64,000 bases of DNA, from contig JAPFFF010000027.1 in assembly GCA_039105265.1 (NCBI GenBank), forward strand, positions 2,108,001 to 2,172,000. Reading direction: 5' to 3'. The notes under the pieces are model-generated. The model was not told the DNA's origin. It saw only the letters and a program-made list of their open reading frames with translations, and searched no databases. Positions within the stretch are counted from its first letter, which is position 1. Each line of letters begins with the position of its first letter. Below are positions 51,977 to 61,749 of the stretch, one piece after another. The translations under genes were made by a program, and so were the position numbers. Origin of the DNA: Tritrichomonas musculus. Its lineage: Eukaryota > Parabasalia > Tritrichomonadida > Tritrichomonadidae.

Positions 51977-52112
51977 TAAATGCATTGCGCATTTGCATGA
52001 TTTTGATTTGATGCAAGCGAGAAGTAAATAATCGATTTCTTGAAGTCTTGTGGAACATTGATTCATTCTTAATAAATAATTAAGAGATTATATTGTACAC
52101 TTATATGTATAA
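51977..52112 (-). pseudogene. Sel1-repeat gene scrap
   Basis: About 130 bases match the Sel1 array at 61.7-64 kb (GATTTTGATTTGATGCAAGC, CTTGTGGAACAT). They correspond to one repeat plus edges, with many changes. Confidence 0.6.
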
Positions 52113-52259
52113 TGGATTTTTATTATTTAATGGAAGTAAATAAAAGTATTAAATATGATGAATGCAAAAAAACTTGAAAATCAAAACTAGAGAACTAATT
52201 ATTTCGCTATATTCAAAATAACAAATATAAAGTTCATTTGCAGTAAAGAAGCTTTTTAT

Positions 52260-53699
52260 TCATACTTGTGATTTTGGTGATGAAATTGTTCCAAAAAATT
52301 CAATTCGTGTTAAATAGATCCAATAATTGTGTGATGAACCATGAGTCCATTGTTCTTCTTGGATGTATCGAATGTAACGATAATATTTGTCACTTTTCGT
52401 GTTCTCAAATCGATGCTGTTTGTAACGGCCATTCAGTTCTGAATTGTTAACTCTGTGGTCAATGTCTTCCCAGTGTTCGTGATCGTTCGAGCCAACAATT
52501 CGCCACGATTTTGGATAGTAATAATCACTTGCTCGAATTGTGTATGATGTCAAATTGACTGTTTTGTTCACAAAGTCAAATTCAATCCACCCATCACTCG
52601 AACTCGGATCACCGCTACTATAATTAAAATAGAACTCACTGTCCATGTTGTTTGAATTATATTTGATCAGGTTGGTGACTGGATATGAAGAATGAGGAAA
52701 TCCTCCGCCGGAAAGTTTCAGAATGTTTCCTGCTTCAAGATCGGCGCCGTTTTGTTTCTGCAGGTAGTCAATGATGCCTGACAGTTCGTTTCCGTTGTAT
52801 TCGCATTCTTTCTCTTCGCTATCAAGTTTCTTTTTCTTTCTGTTTTTGACTGCTTCGAGAAGTTTCAAAAAGTGACACCTCAGAGTGAAAATGATGCCTG
52901 ACTTTTCACATTCAATTATTTCATCGTCAAGGTTATCGTAAATGAATTTAATCATGCTTTCGTCGTATTCTTCAATTCCAAGCGAAAGAAGGAAGTGCAT
53001 CACTGTTAAAACTTCTCCTTCGCTCACAAGTGACTCAAAGATGTCATAAATTTCACTTTCGTTATTCTTTTCTGCATATTCACGATGCGATATGTAAGCA
53101 TCGATGATCTCTTTGATGATGCCTTCTTCAATGCTTCGCATTTCTGAACTTACAATGAATTCTTTGATGTGACCAGATAAGTACTCAATCGATTGCGAAT
53201 GGAATTCTGTGCCTAATAATGAAATCGCTTCTTCTTGGCTATTCAATTCATATTTCATTTTATCTCCTTTATCTCCTTTATCTCTATAACCGTTAAGAAT
53301 AGTCGTTATTATTGAATAGATTTCTTGTTGGTTCTTATTAACCTCGATTTTATCAACAATCGATTTGATCAGCGTTTGAAGGATTTCTTCAATGCTTTCC
53401 TTGGTATGTTTTGCTAGTTGTGATTCGAGTTGTTGTGGAAGATTGAAAGGATACTCGTTAATCGTAGGGTCAACTTGGTAAGCATCATTGATTCTTCTTG
53501 AAATGACTCGCGCTTTGTTTCTTGTAGTATTAATCGTGATTTTATCTATCTTCTCTTGTGAATTTTGGTTATTCTTTTTGGTTTCAACTTGATTACTTGC
53601 GGTAAAATTAATGATAATTTGAAAATTATCGCTATCATCATATTCTATTAATCTTTTCAGATGTGATTTAGGAGTTTCATACATGTTATTTTGCTCCAT
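52260..53699 (-). CDS. F5/8 type C (discoidin-like) domain protein
   Basis: A 479-residue protein. Residues 325-475 form an F5/8 type C / galactose-binding-like beta-sandwich: GWIEFDFVNKTVNLTSYTIR, YYYPKSWRIVGSNDHEHW, YKQHRFENTKSDKYYRYIRY and LTRIEFFG. The N-terminal 300 residues are helical with a possible BTB-like start (FQIIINFTAS, ISRRINDAYQVDP) and a BACK-like middle. This is the usual layout of trichomonad BTB-F5/8C proteins, which act inside the cell, not as secreted discoidins. No signal peptide. The small tandem GDKGDK marks a 9-base duplication. Function unknown; two decayed relatives lie close by. Confidence 0.8.
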   Translation of the reverse strand: MEQNNMYETPKSHLKRLIEYDDSDNFQIIINFTASNQVETKKNNQNSQEKIDKITINTTRNKARVISRRINDAYQVDPTINEYPFNLPQQLESQLAKHTKESIEEILQTLIKSIVDKIEVNKNQQEIYSIITTILNGYRDKGDKGDKMKYELNSQEEAISLLGTEFHSQSIEYLSGHIKEFIVSSEMRSIEEGIIKEIIDAYISHREYAEKNNESEIYDIFESLVSEGEVLTVMHFLLSLGIEEYDESMIKFIYDNLDDEIIECEKSGIIFTLRCHFLKLLEAVKNRKKKKLDSEEKECEYNGNELSGIIDYLQKQNGADLEAGNILKLSGGGFPHSSYPVTNLIKYNSNNMDSEFYFNYSSGDPSSSDGWIEFDFVNKTVNLTSYTIRASDYYYPKSWRIVGSNDHEHWEDIDHRVNNSELNGRYKQHRFENTKSDKYYRYIRYIQEEQWTHGSSHNYWIYLTRIEFFGTISSPKSQV

Positions 53700-53875
53700 T
53701 TACCTTAAAAAATTTTTTTGAGGATATAAATGATCGAACAAATTGAAACTTTTTGATAGAAATGATCATTTTACTTATATAATAAAATTGGAGTAAGTTT
53801 ACTAATTTTAAATACTTTTTATAAACTGTTTGACTATCAATTTGGAATTTTAAATATCAAAAACTTCTCAATTTT
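53700..53875. other. Short spacer between divergent units
   Basis: Carries TCATTTATATCCTCA (minus strand), an initiator-like motif about 30 bases before the F5/8 gene start. Confidence 0.4.
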
Positions 53876-54455
53876 GTGAAGAAGTACATAGATCTCTTTA
53901 AACCGAAAGATTTTGACTGGTGTAATTGTTCCCAAGAGGAAGCAGATAAGCTTTTAAAGATGATGGTCGACAAGAAAATGGTAATTCAGTTAAATCAACA
54001 GAAACGATCAAGATGCTCTTTATTCAGATCAGATAAACGAGATGTTGCACGTGTTGAATCACGTACTTTCATCTGCTCAGAAAGAGAAGAAGATGCCGTA
54101 CCAACCAACCACTGGAAAGCGCCAGCAGAAATGAAAGGAATTGACCATAGACTTTTCGACGGATGCATGGAAGGAAGAACGATGTACGTTATTCCATTTT
54201 GAATGGGTCCAATTGGCTCATCAATCGGTGAGAATGGTATCGAAATCACCGATTCGCCTTATGTTGTTGTCAACATGAGAATCATGACGCGTGTTTGACC
54301 AAAAGTCCTCGAAAGCATCGGCGACGATGGCGACTTTGTCCCTTGCGTCCATTCAGTCGGCTCGCCGCTCAAAACACATACATCACGCACCTCCCAGAGG
54401 GAAATCATGGTGGCAATGCACTTTTGTGTAAGAAATGCTTCAAAGTTTTCATGGT
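53876..54455 (+). pseudogene. GTP-type phosphoenolpyruvate carboxykinase pseudogene, N-terminal third
   Basis: Reads as PEPCK (GTP), the enzyme that links oxaloacetate and phosphoenolpyruvate in trichomonad glycolysis. Motifs: KPKDFDWCNCSQEEADKLLK, RSDKRDVARVESRTFICS (Arg of the substrate site), [56 protein letters not shown]. After a frame change comes TYITHLPEGNHGGNALLCKK. No ATG at the head. In-frame TGA codons near 54200 and 54296, a deletion with frameshift near 54370, and loss of everything after 54455 (P-loop kinase motif and C-terminus) make it dead. It is less AT-rich than its surroundings, as expected of a copy of a highly expressed gene. Confidence 0.88.
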
Positions 54456-54477
54456 ATTGTTTCTCATTTAAATATTA

Positions 54478-54650
54478 AGCATTGATGATGTTATTGACTT
54501 CGTTTATGCTTTTCATTTTAAATAAATTCGATGAAATGACCAGATAAGTATTCAAATGATCCATATTATGATTTAATACATAATAAAAAAATCTTCTGCG
54601 ATTTCATTTATCGTTATAATTGTTAAAAATCGTAGTTAACATCAAATAAA
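54478..54650 (-). pseudogene. Relic of F5/8-protein family
   Basis: The minus strand keeps FEYLSGHFIEFI, matching IEYLSGHIKEFI of the neighbouring 479-residue protein, with stops on both sides. Related to the relic at 51840-51960. Confidence 0.5.
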
Positions 54651-54654
54651 CTTC

Positions 54655-54657
<3 letters not shown>

Positions 54658-54686
<29 letters not shown>
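54658..54686. repeat. Poly-T tract (29 bp)
   Basis: Pure T run between the F5/8 relic and the large inverted-repeat element. Confidence 0.9.
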
Positions 54687-54690
<4 letters not shown>

Positions 54691-54713
54691 ATAAAAATTT
54701 GGATCATATAAAG

Positions 54714-54861
54714 GGGGATAGGACAAAAAAACCAACTCAATTTTTACGTTGGTATTCAATTTTTTATTTTTGAGAAGGTACTTTTGTCCATATAAAATTC
54801 GATTGGACAAAAACACTAGTAATTCATTCAATTTGGAAATTTGAATTGGACAAAAATACCC
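54714..54861 (+). repeat. Left terminal inverted repeat of the 7-kb element
   Basis: About 90% identical to the inverse of 61517-61664; the GGACAAAAA word recurs four times in alternating sense. Confidence 0.8.
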
Positions 54862-55931
54862 AAAAAAATTTGAATGATAAAATAATTGAAATAAAAATTA
54901 AAATTCAACAAAAAATAAATACTAAATTTAAAAATAAATTATGAATATAAAGCTATTGATTCATTTTTTAAATCATAATCCGTAATTCTTAAAAAATTTA
55001 AAAAAATCAAAATTGGATATAATTAAGTTTCATAAAATTCAATCATTTCCAGGAATTTCGATTATAAATAAATGAAATAGTTTTAGAAAATGAAATTATG
55101 CATTTTTATGCGAAATTATAATCAAATTAAAGATTTCGAAAAATGCTATATATTAAAGTTTACAAAAATATATATATTCCTTTACAAATGGTCATATAAA
55201 AAATATCTGAGCTCCTATCATGCAATAATCATTCCAAAAAATACATAATCAAAGAATTATTTAAGCATAAAAATTTTTGGCATCAAAACCAGCAATATTT
55301 ATATTATGTTAATATTAAAAGCAATAATACCAAAATATATTTCTTTTTCTTTTTATTCTTTAATAATTCATGGGATATATACGTTTTTAAATATTTTATT
55401 TTCTCAGAAATAAATTGAATAGAATAAAATTGTGAGAGAAAAATGGTCACAAATAAAATATGAATATTTCATTTAATATATAAAGATGCCATAATTAATT
55501 CCAACTACATAAATTTAAATAAATTAAAAATTTTATTTAAAGCAAAATTATATATATTTTGGGTATTTAATCGAGATCATTATTCATTAAATTGATCAAT
55601 AAGTTTGAAATGTTATTATACTCATGAATTTTTCATTATATCTCCTTTTTAAATATATTATAACTATTTATTTAGAAATAACTTTGTAAATTCAAATTGA
55701 ATATTTGAAAAATAATATTAATAATAAGAATTATATGGTCTATTCATTAATAGTTATCATATAATCATCTTTTTATTGTAAAATTCCATTTTATTCTGAC
55801 TTTTTGGCTCAAATTTCATATTAGTTTTTTTGAAAGGAATTTATTCTCAAAAGTAATATTTTGCAATGAAATATAATAATATAAATGATTGTAATGCATG
55901 TAATTTTGATAAAATAATGAAATTCTATTAA

Positions 55932-56261
55932 GGGACCACTATCATATTTTTTTGTAAACATTTCAATATTGAAAAAACTCATAGAAAATAAAATTCAATG
56001 GTTATTATTTCGGAAAAAGTTTAAAACTTTAAAATTTCACCATTCCGATCATTTTTGTAAAATTTTTACTCCTTTCAACTTTTAAATTTTTATTGAAAAA
56101 AGGGAATAGGCTTAAAAGAAGAATAGAAATAAATGATATGTAATTTATATAATTTATATATACCAAAATATAGCAAAAATACTCAAGAAATAATTTTTTT
56201 TAAGTCAATTAATTTTGTGATAACTCATAGAATTTTTAACACAGAATTTGATAGTGGTCCC
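55932..56261. mobile_element. TTAA-flanked MITE, 330 bp (piggyBac-like?)
   Basis: Ends GGGACCACTATCA and its inverse TGATAGTGGTCCC are bordered by TTAA at 55928-55931 and 56262-56265. Non-coding. TTAA duplication fits piggyBac; the end sequence does not settle it. Confidence 0.6.
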
Positions 56262-56627
56262 TTAAATAAGATGATTTATCTCATAAAATTCATTTTTTAA
56301 TCATAAAAATTGAATAATTTATTCTATATATTAGTTATATTATCACTGAAATATTATTTAATAGAAATAATTTATTTTAAATGAGAAACTAAGTGAAATA
56401 TATATTTGAATAAATATTTAACAAAAAGTTTAAAATAAAACAATTCAATTTTTTGAGTAAAAAAAACTATCATTATCTTTTAATTTAAATTATTAAATTC
56501 AAAAAATGATGAAAATATAAAAGAATAAACATAATTTATATTATATTTAATATATAAAATTAAATAAAAATTTTTATTTACAATGATACATACAAAAATA
56601 TAAAAAAATGCATTAATTCATCAAATA

Positions 56628-57415
56628 CAGTTGTTCCACTTTTGTAACGGAAAAATCCACTTTCGTAACAGAAAATGTAACCACTAAAATTTTCAAAATT
56701 TATTATCACCTAACTTTTTGATTTTTTATCCACTTTCGTAACAGAATATTCCACTTTCGTAACAGAATTTTTTTTTTTGATTTTTTAAAAATTGATATTT
56801 TTCATTTTTCATTTCTTTTTTTATCGAAATCCTTTCATAATGAGAAGTTTAATCAAGAAATGATATTTATAAAGAGGTTTATTAAGTTATTAATAATAAT
56901 TATGGATTTACTCAAAATTCTTTTTTTAGAAGAAAATCGTGTTTTTATAATTGTACTATAATTTAAATGAATATTAAACATGAAAAATAAAAAAAAGGAT
57001 AGAAATCAAGAAATAATTAGATTATAATTTCAGATAAAGCAAATAAAAAATCAGTATTGCATTATTATGATGAAATAAAAAACATTTGAAATGGAATTTT
57101 AAGCTTTTAAAATAACAAAAATTCTTTTTTTAGCAAAATATTTACAATAATTATCTTCATCCATAATTTCAAATAAAATGTTGTTCCCAATAACTACTGT
57201 GTTTTCTACAATTATTTGCATTATATTAAAAATGTAAAAACTCATTAAAAACAAAGATAATTAAATAATAAAATTTTCTGTTACGAAAGTGGAAAATTCT
57301 GTTACGAAAGTGGATAAAAAATCAAAAAGTTAGGTGATAACAAATTTTGAAAATTTTGGTGGTTACATTTTCTGTTACGAAAGTGGATTTTTCCGTTACA
57401 AAAGTGGAGCAACTG
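56628..57415. mobile_element. Mariner/pogo-like MITE with 15-bp iterons, 788 bp
   Basis: Inverted ends of about 150 bp begin CAGTTGTTCCACTTTTGTAA and CAGTTGCTCCACTTTTGTAA and are flanked by TA on both sides (56626-56627, 57416-57417). Each end holds four copies of TCCACTTTCGTAACAG-like iterons, likely transposase-binding sites. The centre is non-coding. CAG ends with TA duplication fit the Tc1/mariner/pogo superfamily. Confidence 0.75.
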
Positions 57416-57417
57416 TA

Positions 57418-59240
57418 ATAGAGAATATACAACAGTAAAACTAAATAAAAGAATCTGAAAATAAATCAAATCATTGAAATATATCTTAGATGATATAAAA
57501 AAGTGATATTTACCAATGTTATTGGGTAATAATAATAGTCAAATCGAGATTAATTATGTTTCTGCCATAAAATTCTTAGATTTACTATTATTTTTCAATG
57601 AAGGCATTCTCCTGCATTTTCAAACCCTTTTTAAATCCAATAAGATTCTTATCTTTGTAGATAATTCTTATTTTTTCGATTTTTATACATTTTAAATATT
57701 GTTTTTTTCTACAAATATAGATATCTTATACATCTTCTGTAAGAAAATCTTCATCAATATCAATTCGGAATAAATTTTATATATAAAAAGAACCATTTAT
57801 ATGGTTTTCACAAAACCCCTCTCATTTTAGGTATAATATAATTCATAGAGACGCTGATTTAACCAGTAATAACATAATTATAATGAAGTCTATAATGTTT
57901 TTACTGGTGAGAATTTTGTTTTGAATGTGATTTTATAATGTGATTTACTCGATAGTGAGTCTACTGGTTTAACTTTGTGAGATTTAATGCATATGGATAT
58001 CAAAAAAGGCTGTATGCATCAGAGAGCAAAAGACAATGTCATTTTTTATAAGCGAAGAAATGTTAATAAGTTTAGCTTCTGAAAAAATGTTAAACAATAC
58101 AGTTGTAACTAAACAAATGAAGTATCTGAGGTTAAAGATTTTGAATTAAATGTGAGTTTTAATATTTTGAGAAATTAATTTTTTTAATTATATGAATAAA
58201 TTTATATGGAAATTTTTTCCATATAAGAAAATAAAAGATTCTGAGATGCTTATGAAGATTCCATCAACTTTTTGCAAGCATACACTTATAAAGTCATATC
58301 TATCTACCTCATTAAAATTATTACATAATCTTGAAACGAATAAAAGACCACCGAGGTTTGTCGATAAAGAACTGCATAAAATATGAGCATCAAGTCCTTG
58401 AAAGATTATGATAAAAATATAGAACATTTCAACTATTACATAACTTTTGGAAAGAAAGCCAATTTCTATAATATCAGCTATTAAAATCATATTACATCTT
58501 TTTCAGGTTAGGTTAATGTTAACAAATTTAACAAATCATGATTAAAGGAGTGTAAAAACAAATAATAAAAAAATGAATGAAGAGGTCCAAAAGAAATCTT
58601 TCGGATTAGACTATTAAAGTTTAACCATTTTAATTGCTACTGAAAGACATTTTTATTACCATTACTGAGAGATTTTTTATTACTTATTATTGTTGACATG
58701 CATTAAGAACGATTTTCAAATAAAGAAATGTGATTTAATAAACACTTAAAACAGTAAAATTAAACTATTTCATAAGTAATCCTAAAGAAAAATACATTTT
58801 ATTCTCCACAAATTGCACTGGAAGTACTTTTATGAGGATAATAATGAAGAATTCTCACTATGGCCTATCTTCTTTGCACTTGAGTTCACTTTTGCTAATA
58901 ATTCTTCAAAGTTTCAAATATTATTTTTAAATTAATAATCATATTCTTGTTTAGTATGTAAGCATCAGTCAATTATTTTATTCACATAATTTATATATTC
59001 TTTTTTGAATAAAATTTGTTCAATAATTTCATTGGTAATGCGAGATTAACGATATTCCTAAATTCATGCTTTAGATTTTGATAATTTAATTATAATAAAG
59101 ATATTTTTTTTAAAATACAAATATAATTATAATTTTTTTTGATTAAATTTATTTTTAAATCAATAAATTTTAAGTAGTAAAAAAGATATAAAAGTTTTAA
59201 TATTTTTTATTTATCAAAATTTTTAATTCAAAATATCACA
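57418..59240. other. Interior of the 7-kb element, gene-poor
   Basis: Two short plus-strand frames look slightly protein-like: 58036-58149 (MSFFISEEMLISLASEKML) and 58192-58386 (MNKFIWKFFPYKKIKDSEM). Neither matches a family I know. They could be scraps of a gene of the large element. Confidence 0.3.
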
Positions 59241-59249
59241 AATATTTTC

Positions 59250-59620
59250 GGATTAGGAAAAAAATTCCAACTTGGAATTTCCAAGTTTTTTTTATTTCAC
59301 ATGTCAAGAAAACTTGGAAATTCCAAGTTTTTTTTTCCCTGAGCTTTTCTTCAACAATAGCAAGAACAAAATGATAAAAAACGCGTTAATACTTTAATAT
59401 AATAAGTTATCAATATCATTTGGCAATTTTTTTCGTGCATTTCATCCAAATCTTAAAATGCTGATACTGATATCATTACGCCATGCATCTCAAAATACAA
59501 AAACAAATGCAAATTTACCGCTATCAACACTTTAATAACAATATACGATTCATTTACCATGCAAATTTCGAAATTTTCATTTTGACTCTCATAATTAATA
59601 TTCAATAATTATACTAGCAT
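59250..59620 (+). repeat. Left arm of the 1.6-kb MULE
   Basis: About 370 bp inverted match to 60453-60826 with only scattered differences. Confidence 0.85.
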
Positions 59621-59986
59621 TAAATAAATGTATCTATCCGAAAAATTCAAATAGGAAATAAAAAAAAAGATATCTTTCCTAAATTAAAAAAAAAAAAATC
59701 CATATATAACTTTCTCTCACGATATTTTTTTTATTTATTTATTTTTATAATATGCTTTTAAACTCAGGAAAAAGGTATAATATTAGCTTAATATTTAGAT
59801 AATCTAAGAATGTATCACAATTAATTCAAAAAGTTTTAATAAACCATTCAAAAAAAAAAAAGTTCGGTGCTTTTTTTATTCCTACCGAATGTTTTTTGAT
59901 TCATTAAAGCTTCTTATAAACCATTCAGATATAATAATTGATCATGTTAAAAAGAAAAAAGTAAAAAAAAAATTTATTAAAATAGA

Positions 59987-60313
59987 TCATGTTAAAAAAA
60001 AAAAATATTTATTAAATTTAAAATATTTCATTTTCATCATCAGAAACAATAACGCCATTTTGCATTTTTTGGAATCTCTTAAATTAAAAGTGATTTGAAA
60101 AGGACAATCCTGATCTTTGCATTGAATTTTATAATAATTTCCAGAATTTAGAATATTAAACTTTATTGATTTTGTACGTGCTAAATTTATGCAATATTGA
60201 ATCATTTCGTCCCTATTTTCAAAAAAATTGACGAGTTCTATTTTCGATGTTTCCATCAAGATTAGAAATGGAAAAACTAAACGAATTTGTATAATATTTG
60301 AATGGTTTATCAC
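59987..60313 (-). CDS. MuDR N-terminal-domain-like fragment inside the 1.6-kb MULE
   Basis: A 108-residue frame; an internal ATG at 60256 is an alternative start (METSKIELVNFFENRDEM). YYKIQCKDQDCPFQITF resembles the Cys-x4-Cys...-x-I-x zinc-binding head of MuDR/FAR1-like transposases, which recognises the element's ends. The DDE catalytic domain is missing, so the element is not autonomous. A second inverted pair (CCTACCGAATG at 59881 and CATTCGGTAGG at 60362; TAAACCATTC at 59842 and GAATGGTTTA at 60301) encloses the fragment. Confidence 0.5.
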   Translation of the reverse strand: MINHSNIIQIRLVFPFLILMETSKIELVNFFENRDEMIQYCINLARTKSIKFNILNSGNYYKIQCKDQDCPFQITFNLRDSKKCKMALLFLMMKMKYFKFNKYFFFLT

Positions 60314-60835
60314 AACTTTTTGAATGAATTGTTAGAACTTTTTGAAATTTTTTTAAAAAAACATTCGGTAGGATAAAGAATTAGTTCATACTTCATATTA
60401 ATTATACTAGCATAAAATAATTTTCCATATTAATGTAATTATGTATATTGATTATGCTAGTATAATTACTGAAAATATTAATTATGAGAGTCAAAATGAA
60501 AATTTCGAAATTTGCATGGTAAATGAATCGTATATTGTTATTAAAGTGTTGATAGCGGTAAATTTGCATTTGTTTTTGTATTTTGAGATGCATGGCGTAA
60601 TGATATCAGTATCAGCATTTTAAGATTTGGATGAAATGCACGAAAAAAATTGCCAAATGATATTGATAACTTATTATATTAAAGTATTAACGCGTTTTTT
60701 ATCATTTTGTTCTTGCTATTGTTGAAGAAAAGCTCAGGGAAAAAAAAACTTGGAATTTCCAAGTTTTCTTGACATGTGAAATAAAAAAAACTTGGAAATT
60801 CCAAGTTGGAATTTTTTTCCGCATCCAATATTTTC

Positions 60836-61516
60836 AATAATTATTTTTTATTTTTTCTCAAAATATGAAACCTCTCAAATACTAAATTTTAAATATCATG
60901 AAATATTTATATAATATCTGCTATATATAAGTATATAAAAATCTTCAAATAGTATTTATACAATAAAAAAATTTATAAAATCAGCTTTTGTTTATTAAAA
61001 TTTGAAAATGATTATAATTTTTACATTATTCAATACATTCAGTAAAAATTGGTTTCATTAACCATTTTAAAATCATTTCAATAATGGTTTCAATTATTCA
61101 TTCAGACTTATAAGTTTTTTTGATATAATAATTGAATCAAATTATTAATCATTTTGGATGCATACTCTGGTATTTATTGTTATTGTAAACATATTCACAG
61201 TATAAATCTCAAAAATATGAAAAAAACTATTATTTATTTTATTTTCTGAGAGATTGAAATAATCGATTTCAACTTTATCTTAAAAATAACTTTTAATTAG
61301 ATAAATATGATATTATATTCGTTATAATATCATCAAAACATTTTTCATTTAGTTTTTCACATTTTGATGTCATGATATTGTTGATTCATTTTCGAGCCAC
61401 ATCCAAATCACAAAATATTGTGAATACAAAATAATTACTTTTTTATAAATATGCCGGTATAATTTAAAATCATATAATTTATAGTGATAAAAAGAAATTT
61501 TCATTTTAAAGTGCAT
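60836..61516. other. Right interior of the 7-kb element
   Basis: AT-rich, no gene recognised. Confidence 0.4.
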
Positions 61517-61664
61517 AGGTTTTTTTGTCCAATTCAAAATTTCAAATTGAATGAAAAACTAGTGTTTTTGTCCAATCGATTTTTATATGGACAAAAAAAC
61601 CTTCTCAAAAATAAAAAATTGAATACTGACGAAAAAATTGAATTGGTTTTTTTGTCTAATCCCC
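61517..61664 (-). repeat. Right terminal inverted repeat of the 7-kb element
   Basis: Inverse of 54714-54861; ends in CCCC directly before the CATATAAAG target copy. Confidence 0.8.
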
Positions 61665-61749
61665 CATATAAAGTTTTTAAAAATGTTTTCTTTAAATTGC
61701 TTTTGAGATTAAACAACCATTTGTCAATTTAAAAACAAAAAAGATAAAA

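Larger units (their letters stand above)
59250..60826. mobile_element. MULE-like element, 1577 bp, long inverted ends
   Basis: Inverted ends of about 370 bp (59250-59620 and 60453-60826) are nearly identical, beginning GGATTAGGAAAAAAATTCC and GGATGCGGAAAAAAATTCC. AATATTTTC, 9 bp, flanks both sides (59241-59249, 60827-60835). Each end carries CTTGGAATTTCCAAG and CTTGGAAATTCCAAG. Long ends and a 9-bp duplication are typical of Mutator-like elements. Near-identical arms suggest a young insertion, nested in the older 7-kb element. Confidence 0.85.
54714..61664. mobile_element. ~7-kb MULE-like element, no transposase seen, with nested insertions
   Basis: Inverted ends of about 148 bp (54714-54861 and 61517-61664, roughly 90% alike) begin GGGGATAGGACAAAAAAACC and GGGGATTAGACAAAAAAACC. 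The 9-mer CATATAAAG lies directly outside both (54705-54713, 61665-61673). A 9-bp duplication with long inverted ends fits Mutator-like elements. The ends carry several copies of TTGGACAAAAA in both senses. The interior is AT-rich, without a recognisable transposase, and has taken in the elements at 55932, 56628 and 59250. Confidence 0.7.

Noticed and set aside
57859-57980. Short inverted pair TTTAACCAGTA / TACTGGTTTAA as a MITE
   Set aside because: Only about ten matching bases, no flanking duplication.
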